Source of the DNA: Levilactobacillus andaensis
GTDB lineage: Bacteria > Bacillota > Bacilli > Lactobacillales > Lactobacillaceae
Reading direction: 5' to 3'
NCBI RefSeq assembly: GCF_016861695.1
Contig: NZ_BOLP01000003.1
Span: 186,001 to 250,000 of the forward strand
Length of the DNA stretch: 64,000 nt
Part shown: positions 41,738 to 49,583 of the stretch, in pieces
Layout: every line of letters starts with the position of its first letter
How positions within the stretch are numbered: the first letter of the stretch is position 1
Notes under the pieces: generated by a model
Told to the model about the DNA's origin: nothing
Databases searched by the model: none
Seen by the model: the letters and a program-made list of their open reading frames with translations, nothing else
Translations under genes and position numbers: made by a program

Positions 41738-42409
41738 CTAAGCCACCGTCATTTTGCCATCCATGATCATGTAGGTCTTGTCGGCGAACTCCTGGAGCCG
41801 CAAGTCATGCGTCACCACCACGATGGCCTTGTTGTGCTGCTTGGCCAAGTCGTGCAGCAACTGCCCCACCACCTTGACCCGGTCGCTATCGAGCGCCGCG
41901 GTCGGCTCGTCGGCTAAAATGATATCCGGATTCTGGTACAGCGCCCGCGCAATGGCGACCCGCTGCGTTTGCCCGCCGGAAAGTTCGGCTGGAAATTGAT
42001 TGACCAGTTGGCCGATACCCAATTGGTCTAACAGGTCGGTTAGTTCCGCCGCATCCAAGTTGCCCTGCGGTTTGACCCGGTCGACCAGCTTGAACTGGTC
42101 CTTCACGGTGAGGTACGGCACCAGGTTGTAGGCCTGTAAAATGAACCCAATCTGGTTGAGCCGTAACGCGTCGCGCGCCTTACCGGACAAGTCCTGCAAG
42201 GTTTGATCTTCCACGATGACCGAACCGGACGTGGGCGTCTGAATCCCCCCGGCAATCGTCAGGAAGGTGCTCTTCCCCGAGCCGGATGGTCCCAGGACCA
42301 GACTGACTTCGCCGGCATTGGCCTCGAAGCTGATATCGTGAAGCACGGTCACCTCGTTGGTCGCGTGGCCGAATTTCTTATTGACGTTGGTTAATGCTAA
42401 TGCTGGCAT
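41738..42409 (-). CDS. hrtA: ABC transporter ATPase, HrtA-like (heme efflux)
   Basis: A 223-residue nucleotide-binding subunit. Walker A is GPSGSGKS, the Q-loop is in FILQAYNLVPYLT, the signature is LSGGQTQR, Walker B is DIILADEPTAALD, and the H-loop is VVVTHD. It belongs to the LolD/MacB-like branch that works with FtsX-type permeases. Last gene of an operon in the order TetR regulator, permease, ATPase, identical to the hrtR-hrtB-hrtA heme-tolerance operon described in Lactococcus lactis; the operators upstream also match. It should power removal of heme from the membrane. The gene starts four bases after the permease stop. Confidence 0.85.
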   Translation of the reverse strand: MPALALTNVNKKFGHATNEVTVLHDISFEANAGEVSLVLGPSGSGKSTFLTIAGGIQTPTSGSVIVEDQTLQDLSGKARDALRLNQIGFILQAYNLVPYLTVKDQFKLVDRVKPQGNLDAAELTDLLDQLGIGQLVNQFPAELSGGQTQRVAIARALYQNPDIILADEPTAALDSDRVKVVGQLLHDLAKQHNKAIVVVTHDLRLQEFADKTYMIMDGKMTVA

Positions 42410-42412
42410 CGC

Positions 42413-43471
42413 TTATCCTCCAATCACGCTGACGGGGTCAACGTTTAAAATGATCTTGACGGGAATCAGGGCCCCAATCACGCCGGTCAACAGGATGCCG
42501 GCCGTGACGCCTCCCAATAATGGTAGGTTAAAGCTCATCGGCACGCCCGCGGGCAGGGCCAGTACGGTCGCCAGCGTCAGTGCGGCGCCAATCACCAGGC
42601 CACCCACGACCAGTAGAAGCGCCTGACTGATGGTCGTCGTGACCAAGACTTTAGCGGGAATCCCCTGCGCCCGTAGAACCGCGTAGTTCGGCAACTTTTG
42701 CATGGTTAAAATGTACAGGAAGACGGCAATGACGACCATCGCGATGATCATCAGAAAGGCGATCATGAAGGTAAACGTCGTGTTCTGTGCGGAGTAGCCG
42801 GGGAGCTTGTTGATAAATTGACTCATACTCAACGTGCCCAGTCCGTGGTTTGCCGAAAAATTGGCGTCGTTGGACACGATCCCGTTAGCCTTGTAATCGC
42901 TCGTCACGTGACTCAGCGTCCGCCAAGTCCCCAGTGACCCGTAAACGACCGGGGCGACACTCATCTTGGCATTGTGGGTAAAGCCGACGATGGTGTATTT
43001 GGCGCTGGTCGAGTTCAGCGTGACCTTGTCGCCCAGTGCGTAGCCGTTGTCCTTAAAGCTATCGTCGACCATGATCTGGTTGGCTTTGAGCGGCTTGTGC
43101 CCACTCGTCACCTTGACCGTTTTATAGATAAATTGATCACGCGAGATCCCCAAGAATTGTGCGGATAGTTTCGCTTGCCCTTTGGCCTTAGCAACGACTC
43201 CGGCTTGCCCCAAGTAAGCTTCGTGGCTGGTCATGTTGACCTTTTTCGCCGTTGTGCTGGTAATTAACGATTGTGACAGACTGTCGTTGGCGTCCTTATC
43301 GAGAGCAACTCGGCTGGCATCCCACGAGGAGATAGCCTGCGTGTTCTGCTGGGCGAGGCCGTAAGCCAGTCCGCTCAAGACGAACACGAGGTATGTGACT
43401 AAGACGATCATGCCGATGATCAGCCCGTACCGGAGCTTTTCGTGGCGAATTTCCTTTAAAGCTAAAAACAT
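42413..43471 (-). CDS. hrtB: ABC transporter permease, HrtB-like (FtsX family)
   Basis: A 352-residue permease with one N-terminal helix (LRYGLIIGMIVLVTYLVFVLSG), a 200-residue extracytoplasmic domain and three C-terminal helices, beginning FTFMIAFLMIIAMVVIAVFL. This is the MacB/FtsX topology. YAVLRAQGIPAKVL is the cytoplasmic coupling segment. The length is nearly that of lactococcal HrtB. Its ATG overlaps the stop of the regulator gene by one base (43471), so translation is coupled. By operon order and the operator sequence it is assigned to heme efflux. Confidence 0.85.
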   Translation of the reverse strand: MFLALKEIRHEKLRYGLIIGMIVLVTYLVFVLSGLAYGLAQQNTQAISSWDASRVALDKDANDSLSQSLITSTTAKKVNMTSHEAYLGQAGVVAKAKGQAKLSAQFLGISRDQFIYKTVKVTSGHKPLKANQIMVDDSFKDNGYALGDKVTLNSTSAKYTIVGFTHNAKMSVAPVVYGSLGTWRTLSHVTSDYKANGIVSNDANFSANHGLGTLSMSQFINKLPGYSAQNTTFTFMIAFLMIIAMVVIAVFLYILTMQKLPNYAVLRAQGIPAKVLVTTTISQALLLVVGGLVIGAALTLATVLALPAGVPMSFNLPLLGGVTAGILLTGVIGALIPVKIILNVDPVSVIGG

Positions 43472-43986
43472 TAACGTTCCTCCTCTAACAGCGATAGGAC
43501 TTGCTGGAAACGGGCCAGCGCTGCGTCTCTGTCGGCTGGTTGCAGCATGATTTCTTTAATCGTGGCGTGACTCAACGTCATTGCGGCCCAATCCGCGGCG
43601 GGCAACGTCACCGGTACCGGCCGTTCGGGCAGTAGGCTCTCGTTTTCACTGTAGTGCCGGCGAATCAACTGGTCGTACTGACTATTGGTGAAGTGATCGA
43701 CGAATTGTTCGACCGCCTCGTAGTAGGGTTGCGGTTGGAACTTGCCACTAGGAGTCACGTCAAAGTCGCGGTGAATCTCCTGCATGGCCGTGTGGTACAG
43801 ATATTGATAGGCATCGGTCAGGTCATCGAAATATTTATAAAAGGCCCCCCGCGCGATGTCAGCGGTCGTCACGATGCGGGCCACCTGCGCATCGGCCAAC
43901 CCGTGTTCGGAAAATTCAGTCAATAATGCAGCGGTCACCCGTGCTTGTTTTTCAGTAGTTAAATGGTCAAAAGTGGTTGAAGGCAT
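43471..43986 (-). CDS. hrtR: TetR-family regulator, HrtR-like heme sensor
   Basis: A 171-residue TetR protein: EKQARVTAALLTEFSEHGLA and VTTADIARGAFYKYFDDLTDAYQYL form the helix-turn-helix. The C-terminal domain has several His (AMQEIHRDFD, DHFTNS, IRRHYSENES, LSHATIKEIM), possible heme ligands. In Lactococcus HrtR leaves the DNA when it binds heme and so induces the efflux pump. Two copies of a TGACA-N3-TGTCA palindrome overlap and follow the promoter, close to the box described for HrtR. First gene of the operon. Heme sensing itself is inferred by analogy. Confidence 0.83.
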   Translation of the reverse strand: MPSTTFDHLTTEKQARVTAALLTEFSEHGLADAQVARIVTTADIARGAFYKYFDDLTDAYQYLYHTAMQEIHRDFDVTPSGKFQPQPYYEAVEQFVDHFTNSQYDQLIRRHYSENESLLPERPVPVTLPAADWAAMTLSHATIKEIMLQPADRDAALARFQQVLSLLEEER

Positions 43987-44036
43987 AAGCTGGCTCCTTT
44001 CGGTAAAGGCAAATTAAAGATCATATTTTCTCTCAA

Positions 44037-44053
44037 AGTGACATGGTGTCACT
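44037..44053. promoter_or_regulatory. HrtR-type operator 1
   Basis: AGTGACATGGTGTCACT, a 17-bp palindrome between the promoter and the regulator gene. Confidence 0.82.
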
Positions 44054-44067
44054 TATGTACAAAAAGC

Positions 44068-44096
44068 AGTTTACCATGTAGGTGACACCGTGTCAA
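44068..44096 (-). promoter_or_regulatory. hrt operon promoter overlapping operator 2
   Basis: Minus strand: -35 TTGACA (44091-44096), 17-bp spacer, -10 TAAACT (44068-44073). The -35 is inside the second operator, GTGACACCGTGTCAA (44082-44096), whose core TGACAC-GTGTCA equals the lactococcal HrtR box as I recall it. Confidence 0.85.
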
Positions 44097-44371
44097 CTTG
44101 AAATGAAAATAAAATCGACAACAAGGTTGGAATTTCCCCATTGCCGATCAATTATTAGTTTGTTTAAGCTTTGCCAGGTATACTGACGAAATATTATCTA
44201 TTGTAGTAGCTGCTTCAGCGTGACCAAAATCAGGCGCCAGACCTTATCGTGAATTCTAATCGCCACCAGTAAAAGGACCGATTGCAACCATTCACCGCTA
44301 CCTGATTGATTGACGCCACTAACTGAGCATCCCCCGCAAAACTTTCAGCAGTTGTCGTGACAGAACACAAC

Positions 44372-44563
44372 CTGAGCCGGAGGAAGCCAGGGATGTAGCC
44401 GGCCGTGAAAATGGTGTTAGCTGGCTTTTTTCAGCCGGCTTACAGCACGGGCGACTTTGAAGACGCGCGATTTTCGCGGCTTCAAAGCGAGCGAGAAGAC
44501 TGGTGCTTTTCCAGTCTGAAGCGTCCCCACAGCAGGCGGAATCCCTGGCAGCCGCAGTGCGAC
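44372..44563 (+). repeat. Family B multi-hairpin repeat, copy B5
   Basis: CTGAGCCGGAGGAAGCCAGG to ATCCCTGGCAGCCGCAGTGC; inner GTTAGCTGG / CAGCCGGCTTAC-type stem and TTTGAAGACGCGCG / CGCGGCTTCAAAG. It ends next to the MFS gene. Confidence 0.8.
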
Positions 44564-44577
44564 CATCTTTAGCTAAG

Positions 44578-45762
44578 CTAGTCTGTACTGAGATGTTCCG
44601 GTTCGCCAATCAGCAGGTGCCCAGCAATCGCGATGACCAGGAAGACCACCGCCACGCCGCAGACACCTGTCCACCCGGCGTGACTCCACGACCAGGTTGC
44701 GGACAACGTGCCGATCGCCCCGCCCAGGAAATAGCTAAACATGAACACGGAGTTATTTCGACTACTCTCGCGCCGGTTCAGCGACTGGACGATGGCCTGA
44801 TTGGAGACCTGACTGAACTGCGTCCCCAAATCCAGCAGGACGATGCCGACGATCAAGCCGAGCAACCAATGCCCAATCAGCCAAAAGATCACGAATGCGA
44901 CCCCGGAGAACACCATGCCCAGTCCGACCGTCAGTCGTGGCGAGCGTTGATCGACCATATTTCCAATCATGGGTGCTGCCAAGACACCGGCGATGCCGAG
45001 CAGGCCGAGGAGCCCCGCAACGTTACTGCCCAAGTGGTATTGCGCCGCCAGGTAGAACGCCAGCGTGGACCAGAGGACGTTGGACATGCCGAACAGACAG
45101 AAGCCATTGATGGCCGAACCCCGCAGCTCGCGTTGGGTCATGAACAATTTCGGCAACATCCCAATCACCTTTAAATAGTTCAAGTCCTGATGACCGCGCG
45201 CGTCGTGGGGCAAGCGGAAATGAACGATGGCCAGAAAGACCAGGTCGATGGCCGCCGCAATCAGGTAGATGTCCTGCCACGGCATGACGCTTCCCAGCAA
45301 CCCACTGAACGACCGCGACAGCAAGATCCCGGTCAGCAGGCCACTGAGCACGATGCCCAGCACCTTCCCCCGCTGGAGGCTGGGTGCCAGGTAACCAGCA
45401 TACGGGATGATGATCTGCGGCGCGACCGACGTGATGCCGACCAGCGTCGTGGCGACCGCGAAGACGCCGGCATTGGGCGACCAGAACGCGAGTAGCATGG
45501 AAAGAATCGACAGGACCATCATGAACTGAATTAAATGATAGCGATCAAAAATATCCCCCAGCGGCACGATCAGGAGCAGGCCGAACGCGTATCCCAACTG
45601 CGTTAGCATGGCGAGCATCCCGACGACGGCCTTAGATAGGCTGAAGTCGGCTGCAATTAGGTTCTCGATGGGTTGAATAAAGTTTAAATTGGCAACGATG
45701 ACCCCGGTCACCACGGCCATTAATAAAATGGTACGACGCGATAGTGCTGCTTGTGTCTTCAC
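44578..45762 (-). CDS. MFS transporter
   Basis: A 394-residue, 12-helix transporter: PIENLIAADFSLSKAVVGML at the start, then LLIVPLGDIFDRYHLIQFMM (loop 2-3), PQIIIPYAGYLAPSLQRGKV (helix 4-5 loop) and QFSQVSNQAIVQSLNRRESS in the C-terminal half. These resemble YgaY/AraJ-like sugar or drug efflux carriers of unknown substrate. The ATG start follows GAGGAGG. It is monocistronic; no regulator is adjacent. The region upstream to 46120 has no other gene. Confidence 0.87.
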   Translation of the reverse strand: MKTQAALSRRTILLMAVVTGVIVANLNFIQPIENLIAADFSLSKAVVGMLAMLTQLGYAFGLLLIVPLGDIFDRYHLIQFMMVLSILSMLLAFWSPNAGVFAVATTLVGITSVAPQIIIPYAGYLAPSLQRGKVLGIVLSGLLTGILLSRSFSGLLGSVMPWQDIYLIAAAIDLVFLAIVHFRLPHDARGHQDLNYLKVIGMLPKLFMTQRELRGSAINGFCLFGMSNVLWSTLAFYLAAQYHLGSNVAGLLGLLGIAGVLAAPMIGNMVDQRSPRLTVGLGMVFSGVAFVIFWLIGHWLLGLIVGIVLLDLGTQFSQVSNQAIVQSLNRRESSRNNSVFMFSYFLGGAIGTLSATWSWSHAGWTGVCGVAVVFLVIAIAGHLLIGEPEHLSTD

Positions 45763-46124
45763 TGAAAAAACCTCCTCAAAATAGTGTAGCCTTTTTCGCC
45801 AGGATTGAAAACCAGCACCAAAATGATAGCGGTTACGCTCTAAACTGAGCTTAAAGCGGATTCATAGCTTTCCGTCACGCCAATGGCCACTAAGCGCATC
45901 AGTCCGATTCCGAGCTGGACACCCCACAACTTTCGGGTCAGTTGGTTAAAATAGGTTAACCGCCTAACCAACCCGTAAATCAACGATAATTGGACTTGTG
46001 AATTCCAAAAATATTAATTTATTTGATGCACGAGATAAATTTTAGAATGTAGACTTGTCGCCCATTCCGGTCGATTTTACCGTTATTTTAACGTCCACGA
46101 GTTTGTGAAATTCCGACAAAAGGG

Positions 46125-46153
46125 TTGCAAAAGAATTTGGAATCGTTTACAAT
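46125..46153 (+). promoter_or_regulatory. Promoter of the YhcH-MFS-YhcH operon with an overlapping perfect cre
   Basis: -35 TTGCAA (46125-46130), 17-bp spacer, -10 TACAAT (46148-46153). On the minus strand TTGTAAACGATTCCA (46138-46152) fits the cre consensus at every position and covers the spacer and -10. Confidence 0.85.
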
Positions 46154-46169
46154 TACCCTTGTAAAGTTG

Positions 46170-46183
46170 GTTAAGCGATTAAC
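46170..46183. promoter_or_regulatory. LacI-type operator, copy 1
   Basis: GTTAAGCGATTAAC, 16 bp after the -10 box. Confidence 0.8.
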
Positions 46184-46264
46184 ACGTTTTATCAAAGTCA
46201 CCTTAGCCATTCATAAAAGCTTCCACAACAGCAATCATAGAACTGCTTTTTATTTTCAAATTTT

Positions 46265-46278
46265 GTTAATCGCTTAAC
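46265..46278. promoter_or_regulatory. LacI-type operator, copy 2
   Basis: GTTAATCGCTTAAC, the exact reverse complement of copy 1, just before the ribosome site. The 95-bp centre-to-centre distance would allow a repression loop. Confidence 0.8.
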
Positions 46279-46302
46279 TACAGTTGAAAAGGAGTGAACG
46301 CA

Positions 46303-46752
46303 TTGCTATTCGTAAATTTAGATTCATTTGATGCTCAGGACTACGAACGCGTTCAAGAGGCCGTTTCCTTCCTCAAGAACACTGATTTAACGGCAACTCC
46401 CCTGGGTCGCAGCCATCAAGATGGCGACAGATTCTACGTCCAAACATTGGAATACGAGACCGAGCCCATTGAGGATTTCGAATTTGAAATTCACAACAAG
46501 CGTCTGGACCTACACTACATCGTGGAAGGCGAGGAACGGATCGACGTTGCTCCCGACACGAATTACGTCGGCATTAGCGATTACAACGATGAGCGCGATA
46601 TCCAATACGTCCAACGGCCAACGGCTTTCAATCAAATCCTCCTGCATAAGGGCGACTTCGTTTTGATTGGCATGCACGAACCCCACCGGACCAACGGCCT
46701 CATCGACCAACCAACACATGTTAGAAAAATCGTTTTGAAATTAGGCAGATAA
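46303..46752 (+). CDS. YhcH/YjgK/YiaL-family protein, copy 1
   Basis: A 149-residue protein of the YhcH (TabA/NanQ) family. The start chosen is TTG 46303, eight bases after AAAAGGAG; the GTG at 46294 touches that site. Family features are EFEIHNKRLDLHYIVEGEERIDV, with the HxxLDxHYI metal-binding pattern, and FVLIGMHEPHRTNG, with a further conserved His. Members open or interconvert ring forms of sugars (sialic-acid anomerase NanQ) or act in L-sugar-acid catabolism (YiaL). First gene of an operon with an MFS transporter and a second, quite different YhcH copy. Confidence 0.9.
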   Translation: MLFVNLDSFDAQDYERVQEAVSFLKNTDLTATPLGRSHQDGDRFYVQTLEYETEPIEDFEFEIHNKRLDLHYIVEGEERIDVAPDTNYVGISDYNDERDIQYVQRPTAFNQILLHKGDFVLIGMHEPHRTNGLIDQPTHVRKIVLKLGR

Positions 46753-46765
46753 GGAGCTTCTCATC

Positions 46766-48016
46766 ATGGACACTACTGCGACACATGGAAAATGGACCGG
46801 TCGCCAGATCATGGTCCTCGCCGGTATTTGGCTGGCGTTCTTAATTAGTTTTATCACTCGGCTGTCATGGGCAACCATCATGCCATCAGCTATCGATTCC
46901 CTGCATTTCACCGTGCAACAAGGGAATTCATACTTAACCGCATTCTACATTGGGTACGCCATCACGGTGCTACCTGGTGGGATGCTCGCCGATAAATTCG
47001 GTTACAAGAAGTTATTGCTCTCCGCCGTTGCCGGTAACTTGATTGTCATGGTTGCCATGGTCTTCATGCACGGTTACTGGGATGGGTTAGCGCTCCGGTT
47101 CGTCTTGGGGCTGGTCAGTGGTCCTGACTTATCCGCTTGTTTAGGGATTATCACCGAATGGTTCGATGGTAAGAAGCGCGCTACTGCTACTGGGATCTTC
47201 AACACTTGTACCTCATTTGGGTTGACTGTGATCAACCTGTACGCCCCAACTGTGATGGTTCGTTACGGCTGGCGTGCTGCCTTAGGGGTTACGGCCTTCT
47301 TCCCACTAGCTGCTTTGATCTTCTCCTACTTCGCTTTGAAGGGTAATCCGCCATTCCCACAACAATTTGGGATCAAGGAAGCCGATGGCGAAGTTAAGAA
47401 AGAATCTTCAATGTCTCGTTTACGTCAAGCCATCAACAACCGTTCCGTTTGGATGTTAGCCATCACTGGTTTGTTCGCTACGGGTGCTAAATGGGGGGTT
47501 ACCAACTGGGCTAACCTCTTCATCGTTAAGAGTTTGCATTTCAACATTGTGACTGCCGGAACTGCGATGTCGATCTTCGGGATCACATCAGTTATCTCCA
47601 TGGTCGTCGCTGGTTGGATCTCCGACCATTCTAAATTGTCTCGTCACATCTGGGCCGCTATCTTCATGGCCATCTTCACGCCAACCATCATTGGTTTCGC
47701 GTTGACACCACATGGTAGCTTAGGTCTGTTGTACTTCTGGACCGGTGCCATGGGGGTTGGGGCCTTCATGTTCAGTACCATTACCAACAACTTGTCCGTT
47801 GAAGTCGCACCAGCCGACCAACGGGGGACCGTTTCTGGGTTCATCAACGTCTTTAACCAAGTTGGCTCGTTCTTGGCCCCCGTCCTACTGGGCCAGTTGT
47901 TAGCTTCAACCGGTAGTTACGTCACATCATACTTAACTATCTCTGTCTTCCCGATTATCGCTGTGGTCGCCTTACTCTTTGTACGTGAGTCCGACGCAGA
48001 TAAAAATACTAACTAA
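46766..48016 (+). CDS. MFS transporter, anion:cation symporter type (sugar acid uptake)
   Basis: A 416-residue 12-helix carrier: ITRLSWATIMPSAIDSLHFT, then GGMLADKFGYKKLLL (loop 2-3), LGLVSGPDLSACLGIITEWF and DGKKRATATGIFNTCTSFG in the first half, and ADQRGTVSGFINVFNQVGSF in the second. Family 14 (ACS) members carry hexuronates, glucarate, galactonate and similar acids with protons. Codon choice becomes more AT-rich and biased from this gene to the next, pointing to strong expression when induced. It is placed between two YhcH genes, in the same arrangement logic as the yia TRAP transporter near yiaL. The substrate is inferred to be a sugar acid. Confidence 0.87.
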   Translation: MDTTATHGKWTGRQIMVLAGIWLAFLISFITRLSWATIMPSAIDSLHFTVQQGNSYLTAFYIGYAITVLPGGMLADKFGYKKLLLSAVAGNLIVMVAMVFMHGYWDGLALRFVLGLVSGPDLSACLGIITEWFDGKKRATATGIFNTCTSFGLTVINLYAPTVMVRYGWRAALGVTAFFPLAALIFSYFALKGNPPFPQQFGIKEADGEVKKESSMSRLRQAINNRSVWMLAITGLFATGAKWGVTNWANLFIVKSLHFNIVTAGTAMSIFGITSVISMVVAGWISDHSKLSRHIWAAIFMAIFTPTIIGFALTPHGSLGLLYFWTGAMGVGAFMFSTITNNLSVEVAPADQRGTVSGFINVFNQVGSFLAPVLLGQLLASTGSYVTSYLTISVFPIIAVVALLFVRESDADKNTN

Positions 48017-48036
48017 ATTTAAAGGAGAAATCACTC

Positions 48037-48504
48037 ATGGAATTTGGACTAAGCAAGAGTCACCAACGCAACGAAAAGGTTGAAAAACGCATTCAGACTG
48101 CTTTGGACTGGTTAGACGCCCGTTCAACTGAAGAATTATTAGCAGAACCAATTGGCCCTAAGGTTATCGCTGACGGCGTTGAACTTCGTTTCCAAGAATA
48201 CGACACTCGCGATTACGCTGAAATGACCTACGAAACCCACCGTGACCACATCGACATTCACTACATGATCACCGGTGCTGAATGGGTTCGTTGGGCCGAC
48301 GAAGGCACTGCCGACGCCGTTAGTCCTTACGACCCAGAGGAAGAAATCCAACGCTTTGGTCACCCTGCTTTCCACAGCAAGGCACTCCTGACCGCCCGGC
48401 ACTACGCTATCTTCGACCCATCCGACTTACATGCCGCTCATGGGATGGTTGATGGTAAGGTTGGTCACAACCACAAGCTCTGCGTTAAGATCGCTATCAA
48501 CTAG
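48037..48504 (+). CDS. YhcH/YjgK/YiaL-family protein, copy 2
   Basis: A 155-residue YhcH-family protein: MEFGLSKSHQRNEKVEKRIQ, then YAEMTYETHRDHIDIHYMIT (the HR-HIDIHYM pattern) and HYAIFDPSDLHAAHGMVDGK. It shares only family-level similarity with copy 1, so it is not a recent duplicate; each may handle a different anomer or intermediate. It starts at ATG 48037 after AAAGGAG and ends the operon, with a clear terminator. Confidence 0.9.
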   Translation: MEFGLSKSHQRNEKVEKRIQTALDWLDARSTEELLAEPIGPKVIADGVELRFQEYDTRDYAEMTYETHRDHIDIHYMITGAEWVRWADEGTADAVSPYDPEEEIQRFGHPAFHSKALLTARHYAIFDPSDLHAAHGMVDGKVGHNHKLCVKIAIN

Positions 48505-48544
48505 GTTTTACTAGTGCTCCCCCCTTGCATCGAGCACACCATTT

Positions 48545-48590
48545 AAAAAGCACCTGACAATGACTTCTGGTCGTTGTTAGGTGCTTTTTT
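48545..48590 (+). terminator. Terminator of the YhcH operon
   Basis: Stem AAAAAGCACCTGACAATGAC / GGTCGTTGTTAGGTGCTTTTTT. Confidence 0.9.
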
Positions 48591-48649
48591 GTTGCGTTCA
48601 GGCGTTTGGTGCGTTCAGTTCTAAAGAACAGTTTGTGCGCAAATTGTCC

Positions 48650-48832
48650 GCCTGCGGCTGCCAGGGATTCCGCCTGCTGTGGGGACGCTCCGGACTGGGA
48701 GGCGGTCCTCCGACTCGCTTTGAAGCCCCGCTAAAAGCGCGGGTCTCCAAAGTCGCCCATGGGGTAAGCCGGGAAACGCCCCCGGCTAACGCCATTTGCA
48801 CGGCCGGCTACATCCCTGGCCTCCTTCGGCTT
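48650..48832 (-). repeat. Family B multi-hairpin repeat, copy B6
   Basis: Plus-strand reading GCCTGCGGCTGCCAGGGATT, CCGCCTGCTGTGGGGACGC, then GGTCTCCAAAGTCGCCCATG and CTACATCCCTGGCCTCCTTC. Confidence 0.8.
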
Positions 48833-49320
48833 TTGATGGTGGGGTTACCATGACAGACGTTGAGCCCGTTAAAACCTAGAACCGTTGTATTCGTTGTGTT
48901 TTTCAACTGGGCTTGCTGGCAGTCATCGTCCATCTTAGTCTGCTTCCATGCGTCTATTCCTAGATGACCAATAATTCTGTCCTGAAGGCAGCACCTAGCT
49001 ATCCTATAATGGCTACTCACGGCGCTCAGTCATGGCATGAGTAAAGTATCGGGCTAGGCATACCACCTGTGCTCACGCATAATCTACGCACTTCTCGGGC
49101 CTGCCAGTCAGACTAAGTTCATGCAAGGCTTTCTTAACGCCCCATTCAATCTAGCCAACGGTCATCATCTGCCAACCATTCCAAATTATGCTGGCTAAAG
49201 TAACAGCGTCCCAGTGCTGTCATATCTCAACTATGGCACCGACTACATCTTTGTCACACCCCTAATCCAAAAGCTTCAGCTAGTGTTATTCCTAAACCTG
49301 TATTACGGCAAAAACTCAAT
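48833..49320. other. Gene-free stretch between two opposing family B repeats
   Basis: About 490 bp with stops in all frames and no credible ribosome site, promoter or known RNA. The base composition is more even than in coding DNA. It may be the relic of a deleted gene or element; nothing identifiable remains. Confidence 0.55.
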
Positions 49321-49510
49321 CTGAGCCGGAGGCGGCCAGGGATGTAGCCAGCTGTGTCGATGGTGTTAGCTGATGTTTCTCAATCAGCTTACAGCATGGG
49401 ACGACCTTTGAGACACGTGGTCTTCGTGGCTTAAAGTCGAGCTGGAGCCACGGGCCTAAGGGGCGGAAGCGACCCCATAGCAGGCGGAATCCCTGGCAGC
49501 CGCAGTGTGA
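49321..49510 (+). repeat. Family B multi-hairpin repeat, copy B7
   Basis: CTGAGCCGGAGGCGGCCAGG to ATCCCTGGCAGCCGCAGTGT, with inner GTTAGCTGATG..CAATCAGCTTAC. Confidence 0.8.
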
Positions 49511-49530
49511 CCAACTTCTTATACAAGATA

Positions 49531-49563
49531 GAAAAAGGACCAACCCATCGCTAGGTTGATCCC
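49531..49563 (-). terminator. Terminator of the pentulose-phosphate operon
   Basis: Minus-strand stem GGATCAACC / GGTTGGTCC with TTTTTC, 20 bp after the epimerase stop. Confidence 0.75.
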
Positions 49564-49583
49564 TCAGAAAATCATTTTAAAGC

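Noticed and set aside
48833-49320. Transposase remnant between repeats B6 and B7
   Set aside because: No frame shows a DDE-like or other transposase motif, and there are no terminal inverted repeats apart from the B elements.
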